From Streptomyces wedmorensis (GTDB lineage Bacteria > Actinomycetota > Actinomycetes > Streptomycetales > Streptomycetaceae), in the NCBI RefSeq assembly GCF_000716445.1, contig NZ_JNWK01000011.1:62001-126000 (forward strand): DNA of 64,000 bases, written 5' to 3'. The translations under genes were made by a program, and so were the position numbers. The notes beneath the pieces were generated by a model. The model made no database searches, had not been told where the DNA came from, and worked only from the letters and a program-made list of their open reading frames with translations. Positions 33,524 through 40,899 of the stretch are shown piece after piece (the stretch's first letter is position 1; each line of letters opens with the position of its first letter).

Positions 33524-34813
33524 CTACTTGCGAGGAAGCTTCTGCCACTTCGGGTCGAGGGCGATCGCCTTCAGCTGGTCGAGGGTCAGCGCGGGCTCGG
33601 CGCGCGTGGCGGCCTCGTGCTGGGCACCGGTGTTGAAGGCGGAGACGACGACCCGGAAGCCCTCGGGGGTCATGGTGTCGGCGGTCCACCAGACGACACC
33701 GGCGCCGCCCTTCTCACCGGGCTGCTGGATGAGCTTGACCTTGCGGCCGTCGGGCAGCGTGGTGACGTCACCGCTGCCGTAGAGGTCGTCGGCCACGTCC
33801 CTCATGTCCGACTGGACGTTGATCTGGACGAGGCTCTTGCCCTTGCCGTCGTCGACGACGAGGAAGCCGAACTCGCCGCTGCCGCCCTTGTCCACGACCC
33901 TCAGCCCCTTGGGCAGGAGCGTGCGCAGGGTGGCCTGGACGGAGTCGCCGACCGGCTCGGCGGGCGGCTGGGCCGCCTTGCCCGGGGCGAGCTGCGTCGC
34001 CGGCACCTGGGGCAGCTGCTTGAGCAGCGGACGCCAGTCGTCGGTGGTGACGAGGGCCTTCAGCTGGGACATGGTGAACGGCGGGTTCTCCCGGCTGATG
34101 GGCGCGCCCTTCTCGGCAGCGGCGTTGTACTCGTTCACGTCGATCAGGAAGCCGTCCTTGGTGAGCAGGACCACCCGCCAGTACTTGGTCTCCTCGCGCT
34201 TGTCGGGGTACACGTACCCCTGGATGGCCATGAGCCGGTCGCCGTTCGGCACCCGCCCGCTGATGCAGCGGTCGAAGGCGACGACGGCCTTGTCGGGGCA
34301 GGCGACCTGGTCCTCGCCGGATTCGGCGGTCCGGCCGACGCGGTACAGGCCGACGCTGACGGCCGCCTTGCCGTGGCCGTCGTCGTAGACGCCTCCGACC
34401 GACTGGCCCTTGGCGTCGAGGTCGTCGATCTCCCACGTCCCGGCCGGGGTGTGGGCCTTGAGGACGGCGGCGAGGTCCTTGACCGGGATCTGCGCCTGCT
34501 CCGGCCGCTTCGGGTCGGCGGTGCCGGTGGCGTTGCCCGGCTTGGGGGCGGCGGCCACGGAGGTGGTCGTCGCCTTGCCCCCGGGGCCGACCAGGGACCC
34601 GCCGTACACGCCGCCGATGCCGACGGCGGCGAGCGCGAGGGCGCCGCCCGTCACCGCGAGGCGGCGGCGCACCAGGCGGCGTCGGCCGCGCTGGAGCCCG
34701 CCCGCGACCAGCTCGCGCCGGTCGTCGGCGGAGAATCCGTCGCCGGTGCGGCGCAGGACCGCGCCGAGCTCCTCCTCGAAGCCTTCGTGCTGGGATTCGT
34801 CGTTCTGGGACAT
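33524..34813 (-). CDS. Single-span membrane protein linked to a SigE-family sigma factor
   Basis: 429 aa. Residues 1-50 are cytoplasmic and charged (two Arg-rich patches). One span (about 53-75) is followed by a large extracytoplasmic part. That part contains two related lobes, each ending in a Q-L-K-A-(L/I) ... D-x-x-W stretch (QLKALVTTDDW and QLKAIALDPKW), indicating an internal duplication. The gene directly follows the sigma factor gene on the same strand, the usual place of an anti-sigma factor or sigma-controlled surface sensor. No ASD/zinc motif is seen, so anti-sigma function is inference. Confidence 0.8.
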   Translation of the reverse strand: MSQNDESQHEGFEEELGAVLRRTGDGFSADDRRELVAGGLQRGRRRLVRRRLAVTGGALALAAVGIGGVYGGSLVGPGGKATTTSVAAAPKPGNATGTADPKRPEQAQIPVKDLAAVLKAHTPAGTWEIDDLDAKGQSVGGVYDDGHGKAAVSVGLYRVGRTAESGEDQVACPDKAVVAFDRCISGRVPNGDRLMAIQGYVYPDKREETKYWRVVLLTKDGFLIDVNEYNAAAEKGAPISRENPPFTMSQLKALVTTDDWRPLLKQLPQVPATQLAPGKAAQPPAEPVGDSVQATLRTLLPKGLRVVDKGGSGEFGFLVVDDGKGKSLVQINVQSDMRDVADDLYGSGDVTTLPDGRKVKLIQQPGEKGGAGVVWWTADTMTPEGFRVVVSAFNTGAQHEAATRAEPALTLDQLKAIALDPKWQKLPRK

Positions 34814-34930
34814 GCCGAAATCACCGTCTCCGGGTTCGTGGGTGAAAGGTTCAGTGGCCGGCGGCCGGTGGTCCGTGGCCGGCGGCCGGAGATCCGGGGC
34901 CAGTGGTCAGTGGCCAGTGGCCGGAAGTCG

Positions 34931-35440
34931 TCAGCGGGTGGCGAACTCGGCGATGCTGCCGCCGAGGCGTTCCCGCAGCTTCGCCAGCGCCCGTACGGAG
35001 CGGGTGCGTACCGCGGCGGAGCTGACGTGCAGGGCGTCGGCGGTCTCCTCGATGCTGCGGTCCTCCCAGTAGCGCAGCACCACGACCGCCCGGTCCTTGG
35101 GCGCGAGTCCGGCCAGCGCGTCGAGGAGCGCGATCCGGAGTGCGGGGTCCCCGCCGTCGTCGGGGGCCCGGTCGGGCAGCTCGCCGAGCGGGCGCTCGGT
35201 GGCGGACCGGCGGCGCTGGTGGCTGAGGAACGTGCGCACCAGCACGGTCTGGGCGTACGCGGCGGGGTTGCCGATGCGGGCCATGCGCCCCCACTGTGCG
35301 TACATCCGGCCCAGCGTCTCCTGGGCGAGGTCCTCGGCCAGGTGTGTATCGCCGCTGGTCAGCAGGCATGCGGACCGGAAAAGGTGCCCCGTGCGTGCGG
35401 AGGCGAACTCCAGGAACTCGTCCGCGCGGGACTTTCTCAT
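34931..35440 (-). CDS. SigE-family (SigE70/ECF-type) RNA polymerase sigma factor
   Basis: 169 aa from ATG 35440, with GGGAGGGG seven bases upstream. Region 2 (FRSACLLTSGDTHLAEDLAQETLGRMYAQW) and region 4 (LAPKDRAVVVLRYWEDRSIEETADALHVSSAAVRTRSVRALAKLR) are complete. This is the ~170-residue actinobacterial 'SigE family' subgroup, usually followed by a membrane protein gene as here (117 bases away, with imperfect CAGTGGCC repeats in the gap). It directs a stress regulon that cannot be named from sequence. Confidence 0.93.
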   Translation of the reverse strand: MRKSRADEFLEFASARTGHLFRSACLLTSGDTHLAEDLAQETLGRMYAQWGRMARIGNPAAYAQTVLVRTFLSHQRRRSATERPLGELPDRAPDDGGDPALRIALLDALAGLAPKDRAVVVLRYWEDRSIEETADALHVSSAAVRTRSVRALAKLRERLGGSIAEFATR

Positions 35441-35603
35441 GCCCCTCCCTTCCCTCAGGGTCACGTGGTGTGGTCGCCGTACACCTCATTGACGCGATGG
35501 GGTCGGGGAAATGTTTCAGGCGGTGCCGGGAATTCCCGGGGGAATCCGAAGGGGATGTCCGCTCGACGTATCCGCCGAAGCGGAATCGGGTAATCCTGTT
35601 GGT

Positions 35604-35984
35604 ATGAACACTCTCAGCGCAGCAGAGATCCTGGCCGCTGGAGTTTGGCAGTCAGGGCTTGCACAGGTTCTCGGCGGGCTCGTCATCGTCGGCGTCCTCA
35701 TCGGCGCGTTCTGGCTCGGCATGAGGGTCCGCGACCGCGAATCCGCGCCACCGGCACCGGACGAGCAGCCGCACCGGCCCGACACCGACGCACTGCCCGG
35801 CGAGATGTCCGAGTACCGACGACCGGCCGAGATGCCGCAGACCGACGGCGAGCACCGGCTCATGCCCTACCAGCTCAGGGACGGCACGGAGACCTCGCCC
35901 GACCCGCCCAGCGAGGAGAAGCGCAAGTGGGGCGGGATCTCCAGCGGCGGCTTCGGCAGCGGAGGCACCGGCCACGGCGACTGA
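35604..35984 (+). CDS. DUF6479 small membrane protein
   Basis: 126 aa from ATG 35604. One hydrophobic segment (about residues 20-42, L-V-I-V-G-V-L-I-G-A-F-W-L-G) is followed by a Pro/Glu-rich hydrophilic tail ending in S-S-G-G-F-G-S-G-G. This matches a streptomycete-specific family that I know as DUF6479, usually stand-alone and of unknown function. It is divergent from the sigma factor, whose promoter shares the 163-base spacer. That spacer contains the 14-bp palindrome CCGGGAATTCCCGG at 35526. Confidence 0.8.
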   Translation: MNTLSAAEILAAGVWQSGLAQVLGGLVIVGVLIGAFWLGMRVRDRESAPPAPDEQPHRPDTDALPGEMSEYRRPAEMPQTDGEHRLMPYQLRDGTETSPDPPSEEKRKWGGISSGGFGSGGTGHGD

Positions 35985-36033
35985 CGCCCGGGCGATCCCC
36001 GGCCGTCGACGGGACTCCGGGGTGTGCCGGCAA

Positions 36034-36061
36034 GACACCCCCGAGGACACCCGGGGGTGTC
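36034..36061 (+). terminator. Hairpin between DUF6479 and the sigma-like gene
   Basis: GACACCCCCG and CGGGGGTGTC form a perfect 10-bp stem with an 8-base loop, 50 bases after the DUF6479 stop. A second weaker copy of GACACCC follows. Confidence 0.7.
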
Positions 36062-36124
36062 GCCAGGACACCCCTCAGGGCACCCCGGCGGCGGCCGTAG
36101 CCCGCGTCACGGAGGTCACACCCC

Positions 36125-37366
36125 GTGGATGAACACGAGAACGACAGGAACAGCAGCGACGACCGGCCCGTCACCGTCCGCTTCGAGGACCAGCGGCCGC
36201 GACTTCGCGCCGTCGCGTACCGCCTGCTCGGCACGTTCGACGAGGCCGACGAGGCGGTACGGGAGGCGGTGCTGCGCGCCGCGCGGGAGGCGGTACGGGA
36301 CGCGGGCGCGGCACGGCACGCCGACCCGCCGACCACCACCGTGGCCCGGATCTGCCTGGAACGGCTCCGAGCCCGCGAGACGCACCACCGGAAACCCTGG
36401 GACCCGTGGGACCCCTGGGCCGTCGGCGCGCCGAACCGGCCGCACCGGCCCGAGCAGGTCACCGACCCCGGCCGGCGGGCCCTGCTCGCCGCCGACACCG
36501 AATCCCCCGGCCCCGACCTGCCGCTCGTCCTCGACGGCCTGACGCCCTCCGAACGGCTGGCGTACGTCCTGCACGACCTGTTCACCGTGCCGTACGAGGA
36601 GATCGCCGGGATCCTCGACCGTTCCCCCGCCGCCGCCCGGCAGCTGGCCGGCCGCGCCGGCCACCGCGTGCACGGCGCGGAGGAGATGCCGCAGCCCGAT
36701 CCCGGGCGCGGCCGCGAGGTCGTCGCCTCCCTCCTCACCGCCGCCCGGGCCCACGACCACGACGCCCTGCTCGCCCTCCTCGACCCCGACGTGGTCCTGC
36801 GGGCCGACGCCGGCGCCGTACGCACCGGGGCGACCCCCGCGCACGGAGCCCCGGCGGTCGCCCGCGCCGTCGCCCGGCAGGCCCGGTCGGCCCGCCCGGC
36901 CCTGGTGGACGGGGCCGCGGGCCTGGTGGTCGGCGACCCCGAAGCGCTGAGCACCTCCACGACCACCCGCGACACGACGACCGGCGCACCGGCCACCGTC
37001 GACACGACGACCGGCGCCGCACCGGCCACCCGCGACGACACGACAGCCGAGGCCGGATCGACCACCCCCGACGCCGCACCGGCCGCACAAAGCGCCACAC
37101 CTGGCGCCACACCCGACGCCGCCCCCGGCACCACACCTGGCGCCGGCGCCGCCGCGAACGCCGCCGAGGCGGACGCGACCGAGGCGGACGCGACCGAGGC
37201 GGACGCGACCGAGGCAGACGCGACCGAGGCAGACGGCGTCCCCGCCGTCACCGTCCTCGGCTTCACCGTGCTCCACGGCCTGATCACCTCCGTCGACCTG
37301 CTGGCGGACGCGGAGCACCTGAGCCGCCTGGACCTCCAGCTGCTGGACGAGCGCGCCGCGGCCTGA
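36125..37366 (+). CDS. ECF41/SigJ-like sigma factor with a large low-complexity insert
   Basis: 413 aa from GTG 36125 (GGAGG 11 bases upstream). Region 2 (R-x-R-L-R-A-V-A-Y-R-L-L-G-T-F-D-E-A-D-E-A-V) and region 4 (LTPSERLAYVLHDLFTVPYEEIAGILDRSPAAARQLAGRA) are clear. A SnoaL-like C-terminal domain starts near residue 200 (L-L-A-L-L-D-P-D-V-V-L-R). Around residues 270-370 a ~100-residue Thr/Ala/Pro/Asp-rich insert splits it from its last strand (V-T-V-L-G-F-T-V-L-H-G-L-I). The D-G-G-G-K motif that tunes ECF41 activity is not found. The protein may be degenerate or differently regulated. Confidence 0.82.
   Translation: MDEHENDRNSSDDRPVTVRFEDQRPRLRAVAYRLLGTFDEADEAVREAVLRAAREAVRDAGAARHADPPTTTVARICLERLRARETHHRKPWDPWDPWAVGAPNRPHRPEQVTDPGRRALLAADTESPGPDLPLVLDGLTPSERLAYVLHDLFTVPYEEIAGILDRSPAAARQLAGRAGHRVHGAEEMPQPDPGRGREVVASLLTAARAHDHDALLALLDPDVVLRADAGAVRTGATPAHGAPAVARAVARQARSARPALVDGAAGLVVGDPEALSTSTTTRDTTTGAPATVDTTTGAAPATRDDTTAEAGSTTPDAAPAAQSATPGATPDAAPGTTPGAGAAANAAEADATEADATEADATEADATEADGVPAVTVLGFTVLHGLITSVDLLADAEHLSRLDLQLLDERAAA
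37166..37235. repeat. 15-bp tandem repeat in the sigma-like gene
   Basis: Four full units of GAGGCGGACGCGACC (last one with a single change) and a partial fifth encode repeated E-A-D-A-T in frame. Part of the low-complexity insert. Confidence 0.85.
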
Positions 37367-37381
37367 GGACGAGGGGGCGGG

Positions 37382-38077
37382 TCAGCGGGCGGCGTCCGCA
37401 GGGCTGCCGGCGCGGGAGGCGATGTGGGCCGGAGGGGAGAAGTCCGCCGGGAGGGCGGGGTCGGTGACCGGCTCGCCGAAGGTGGTCACCACCGGGAGGA
37501 CCCCCGCCCAGAGGCCGAGCGCGGCGTCCTCGGAGTCGCCGTCGTCCGGCGGGCCGCTGCGTGTCTTCACCGAGGCCTCGGTGAGGTCGAGCGCGAGGAC
37601 GGAGGTCGCGGCCAGCTCCTTGCGGCTGGGCTGCCGGACGTACTCCCACTGCCCCGGGGAGCTCTGCTCGGTGAGGGCCCGCAGGCCGCGCAGCTTCTCC
37701 TCCGGGTCGGTGACGAGCCGGGGGACGCCGTAGACCATCGCGCAGCGGTAGTTGACGCCGTGCTCGAAGACGGACCGGGCCAGGACGAGGCCGTCGACGT
37801 GGGTGACGGTGACGCAGACGGTGGCGTCCGGGGCCTGGACCAGGCTGCGGCTGGCGACGGACCCGTGCAGGTAGAGCCGGTCGCCGTCGACGCCGTACGC
37901 GGTGGGCACCACCATCGTCGTCCCGTCGACGGTGACGCCGAGGTGGCAGAGGAAGCCCGCGGCGAGCACGGCGTCCAGGTCGGCGCGGCGGTGACTGCCC
38001 TTCTCCCGCATGCGGCGCAGCCGGGTCCGCTCGGTGACGACGAGTCCGTCGTCGGCGGTGGCGGTGGTGGTGCTCAT
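37382..38077 (-). CDS. Pyridoxamine-5'-phosphate-oxidase-like FMN split-barrel protein
   Basis: 231 aa. The flavin-binding split barrel is suggested by F-L-C-H-L-G-V-T-V-D-G, V-V-P-T-A-Y-G and Y-L-H-G-S-V-A-S-R, close to the DUF/PNPOx proteins that reduce or bind flavin or F420-like cofactors. It is the last gene in the leftward string that starts with the peptide gene at 46779, 47 bases after the N-hydroxylase stop. It could take part in the pathway as a redox step or be an unrelated neighbour. Cytoplasmic. Confidence 0.82.
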   Translation of the reverse strand: MSTTTATADDGLVVTERTRLRRMREKGSHRRADLDAVLAAGFLCHLGVTVDGTTMVVPTAYGVDGDRLYLHGSVASRSLVQAPDATVCVTVTHVDGLVLARSVFEHGVNYRCAMVYGVPRLVTDPEEKLRGLRALTEQSSPGQWEYVRQPSRKELAATSVLALDLTEASVKTRSGPPDDGDSEDAALGLWAGVLPVVTTFGEPVTDPALPADFSPPAHIASRAGSPADAAR

Positions 38078-38124
38078 GGTTCCCTCTCGCTCCGAATACC
38101 GGTGTGCAGGTGTTGTACGGGGTC

Positions 38125-39474
38125 TCAGCCCGTCACCGCCACCGGCGCCCGCCTGTCGGAACGGCGGTGCTCCGCAAGGGATTCGCAGATCTCGCCGGCC
38201 CGGACGGCGGCCATCGACAGCAGGTTGGCCGTGATGCCGTGCGAGTGCTCGGTGCCGCCCATCAGATAGATCCCGGCCTCCACCTCCGGAGCGGTCTCCA
38301 CGCGGTAGTCGCGGCGCACGCGCAGCCGGCCGTCCTCGTCGCGCAGGCAGGCGGAGTCCAGCTCGCCCAGCAGCCGGGTCGGGTCGGGCTCGCTGTAGCC
38401 GGTGGCGTAGACGACGGCGTCGGCCGTCATCGTCTCCGTCTCGCCGGTCGCCAGGTTCCGCACCTCGACGCGGACGCCGTCGGGGCCCTCCTCGACGTCG
38501 GTGAGCCGGGTGACGCCGAGGATCCGCAGCCGCTGCTCGCCGCGCACCTTCTCCTGGTACGAGCGGCGGTACAGCTCCTCGATGAGGTCCATGTCGACCA
38601 CGCCGTAGTTGGTGTTGCGGTGGTAGTCCATCAGCGTGCGGCGGACCGAGGGATCGGCGCCGTGGTAGAGGTCGACGGCCTCCGGGTCGAAGATCCGGTT
38701 CGCGTACGGGCTGTCGTCGGCCGGGCTGTACCCGTACCGGGTGTGCACGGCGACGACCTCGGCTCCTTCGTACGTGCGGTGCAGGTGGTCCGCGATCTCG
38801 GCGGCGCTCTGCCCGGCCCCGGCGACCACGAACCGGCGCGGGTTCCCGGTCGGCAGCGCGGCGAGACGGTGCAGGAACTCGCCGCTGTGCCAGAGGCGTT
38901 CGGACGACTCGACGCCCTCGGGGAGCCGGGGCACGAGACCGGTGCCGATGACCAGGTTCCGGGCCCGGTAGGTGACGGCCTCCGCCTCGGCGCCGCTGCC
39001 CGCGCCGCCGAGCGCGGCGACGTCGACCTCGACGACGGGACCGTCCTGGCCCGGCCGGTCGGCGGGACGGATGGCGGTCACCTCCAGGCCGTAGCGGACC
39101 ATGTGGTCCACGCCGTTGGCGGCCCACTGGAGATAGTCGTGGAACTCCTCGCGGGTCGGGAACAGCGCCTTGTGGTTGATGAAGTCGACCAGCCTGCCCC
39201 GGTCGTGCAGGTACGGCACGAAGCCGAAGCGGCTGACCGGGTTGCGCATCGTGGCGAGGTCCTTGAGGAACGAGACCTGCATGGTGGCGTCCGGGATGAG
39301 CATGCCCCGGTGCCAGCCGAAGTTCGGCTGCTTCTCCAGGAACACCGCCGTCAGCTCCTCGCCGGGCGCGGCCTGCTCGTTGTGCTCTTCGATGGCGATC
39401 GCGAGGGCGAGGTTGGCGGGCCCGAAGCCGACACCGACGACGTCGTAGACGGGGGTGGTCTCGTTCGTGTTCAC
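38125..39474 (-). CDS. L-lysine/L-ornithine N-hydroxylase (SidA/IucD/PvdA family)
   Basis: 449 aa from GTG 39474, preceded by AGGTCCTCCC. FAD site G-V-G-F-G-P-A-N-L-A near the N-terminus, NADPH site A-G-A-G-Q-S-A-A-E-I, and the C-terminal A-T-G-Y-S motif with D-x(3)-L-F/L-type residues are intact. These enzymes hydroxylate the terminal amine of lysine or ornithine, first step to hydroxamate siderophores. No siderophore synthetase (NIS or NRPS) is nearby. Instead the neighbours are a MetRS-like ligase, a cupin and an amine oxidase, so the product is more likely N6-hydroxylysine for hydrazine synthesis, as with Spb38 in s56-p1 biosynthesis. Confidence 0.93.
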   Translation of the reverse strand: MNTNETTPVYDVVGVGFGPANLALAIAIEEHNEQAAPGEELTAVFLEKQPNFGWHRGMLIPDATMQVSFLKDLATMRNPVSRFGFVPYLHDRGRLVDFINHKALFPTREEFHDYLQWAANGVDHMVRYGLEVTAIRPADRPGQDGPVVEVDVAALGGAGSGAEAEAVTYRARNLVIGTGLVPRLPEGVESSERLWHSGEFLHRLAALPTGNPRRFVVAGAGQSAAEIADHLHRTYEGAEVVAVHTRYGYSPADDSPYANRIFDPEAVDLYHGADPSVRRTLMDYHRNTNYGVVDMDLIEELYRRSYQEKVRGEQRLRILGVTRLTDVEEGPDGVRVEVRNLATGETETMTADAVVYATGYSEPDPTRLLGELDSACLRDEDGRLRVRRDYRVETAPEVEAGIYLMGGTEHSHGITANLLSMAAVRAGEICESLAEHRRSDRRAPVAVTG

Positions 39475-39506
39475 AGGGGAGGACCTTTCGGTTCGGGGAA
39501 GCGGAT

Positions 39507-40757
39507 TCAGGACGTACGGCTGCGGCCGGCCGTCAGCGCGACGCAGCCGGCGGCGAGGGCCAGGGCGAACAGCAGCCCCGTACCGGCGAAGGACAGGAAC
39601 ACGGCCGCGATCAGCAGGGTCACGACGGCCGTCACGCGCAGCGCGCGCCCGGTGCCGCGCGCTCTCAGGGCGGCCGCCGCGGCCGCCACGTACAGGAGCA
39701 GGAAGGCGCTGCTGGTGACGACGAGCACCAGCTCCTCGCCGGTCCCGGCGAGGGTCAGACCGCCGAGCACGGCCGCGTAGGCGAGGGCCAGCGCCACCGT
39801 GGCCGGCACCGGGCGCTCGGCCAGGAACCCCGGCAGGATCCGCTCGCGGGCGGCGGCCCTCACGACCCGCGTGGCGCCCAGGACCCACGCGTTCGTGGCG
39901 ACGACCGCGAGTCCCAGGGCCAGCAGGTCGCCGGCGATCGCGCCCGCCTCGCCGAGGGAAGCGCCCAACAGGGCCGTGATGACGACCGGTTCGTCGCCGG
40001 GCACGGCCAGATAGGCGGCCGTCACCGCCGCGTACAGCAGCCCCACGATCGGGACCGCCCAGCGGATGGCCCGCCGGTAGCTGCGGGCCGGGTCGTCGAC
40101 CTGCTCGGCGAGCGTCGAGACGTTCTCCCAGCCCAGGAAGGAGAAGAACGCCGTCACCACGGCGATGCCGACACCGCCCCAGCCGTGCGTGACGAACGGC
40201 GTGTACTCCGCCGCGTCGAAGCGCGGCACCGCGAGCACGACGGCCGTGCCGAGCCCGAGCACCAGCACCACCAGCGCCGCCGCCTGGACGCGCGCGCCGG
40301 CCGTGAGGCCCAGCAGCGTGAACGCGGCGGACACCACCATGAAACCGATGGCGAGCGGATACACCGGCCCGTCCGGCTCGCCGAGCAGACCCAGCAGGCA
40401 CCGGGCCGAGACGATGCCCATCACCGGGTTCCCGATCACGTACGTCGTCACGAGCAGCAGCCCCGCCGCCCGCCCCGACCGTCGGCCGAACCCCGCCTCC
40501 ACCATCGCGGCGAGCCCCGACGCGTCCGGGCGCCACGCCGACATCTCGGCGAAGAACCGCGCGAACGGGTACGAGCTCAGCGCGAGCGCCAGCCACGCGA
40601 GGAGCGCGGCCGGGCCGGCCTGCCGCTCCGTCAGGCCCGGCACCAGCAGGATGCCGGTCCCCACCAGGCTGCTCACGTAGAACACCACCAGGGCCCGGAC
40701 GCCGAGCCCCCCACGTCCTCCCTCGGCCGTCTCCGGCCGAGCCACCACATCCGTCAC
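39507..40757 (-). CDS. APC-superfamily amino-acid permease
   Basis: 416 aa from GTG 40757, which has GGGAGG six bases upstream; the frame is open to 40883 but without start support. About 12 hydrophobic spans and the start G-V-R-A-L-V-V-F-Y-V-S-S-L-V-G-T-G-I-L (helix 1 with G-x-G-I, the substrate site) place it in the APC family. It lies inside the putative hydrazine cluster between the oxidase and the hydroxylase genes, so it may take up lysine/glycine or export the product. Confidence 0.9.
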   Translation of the reverse strand: MTDVVARPETAEGGRGGLGVRALVVFYVSSLVGTGILLVPGLTERQAGPAALLAWLALALSSYPFARFFAEMSAWRPDASGLAAMVEAGFGRRSGRAAGLLLVTTYVIGNPVMGIVSARCLLGLLGEPDGPVYPLAIGFMVVSAAFTLLGLTAGARVQAAALVVLVLGLGTAVVLAVPRFDAAEYTPFVTHGWGGVGIAVVTAFFSFLGWENVSTLAEQVDDPARSYRRAIRWAVPIVGLLYAAVTAAYLAVPGDEPVVITALLGASLGEAGAIAGDLLALGLAVVATNAWVLGATRVVRAAARERILPGFLAERPVPATVALALAYAAVLGGLTLAGTGEELVLVVTSSAFLLLYVAAAAAALRARGTGRALRVTAVVTLLIAAVFLSFAGTGLLFALALAAGCVALTAGRSRTS

Positions 40758-40811
40758 ACCGCGACCTCCCATACCGATGTCAACCGACCGACTCACCACC
40801 TCGGCCCACCC

Positions 40812-40856
40812 CGTGGTGGGCACGCGTTCCGCCCCGGCGGAACAGTCGCCCGCCAC
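40812..40856. repeat. Dispersed intergenic repeat, copy 3 (degenerate)
   Basis: GTGGTGGGCACGCGTTCCGC, then CCCGGCGGAACAGTCGCCC matches the arms at 31424 and 31593 at most positions, including the GTTCCGC/GCGGAAC dyad. It sits between the APC and oxidase genes and may form a hairpin inside the operon. Confidence 0.65.
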
Positions 40857-40899
40857 CCGGCGGGGCGCAGGGCCCCGGGGCACGGGCAGGGTCCAGGGG

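Noticed and set aside
38125..39474. Hydroxamate siderophore cluster
   Set aside because: No NIS synthetase, NRPS, acyltransferase, siderophore transporter or iron-box was found nearby.
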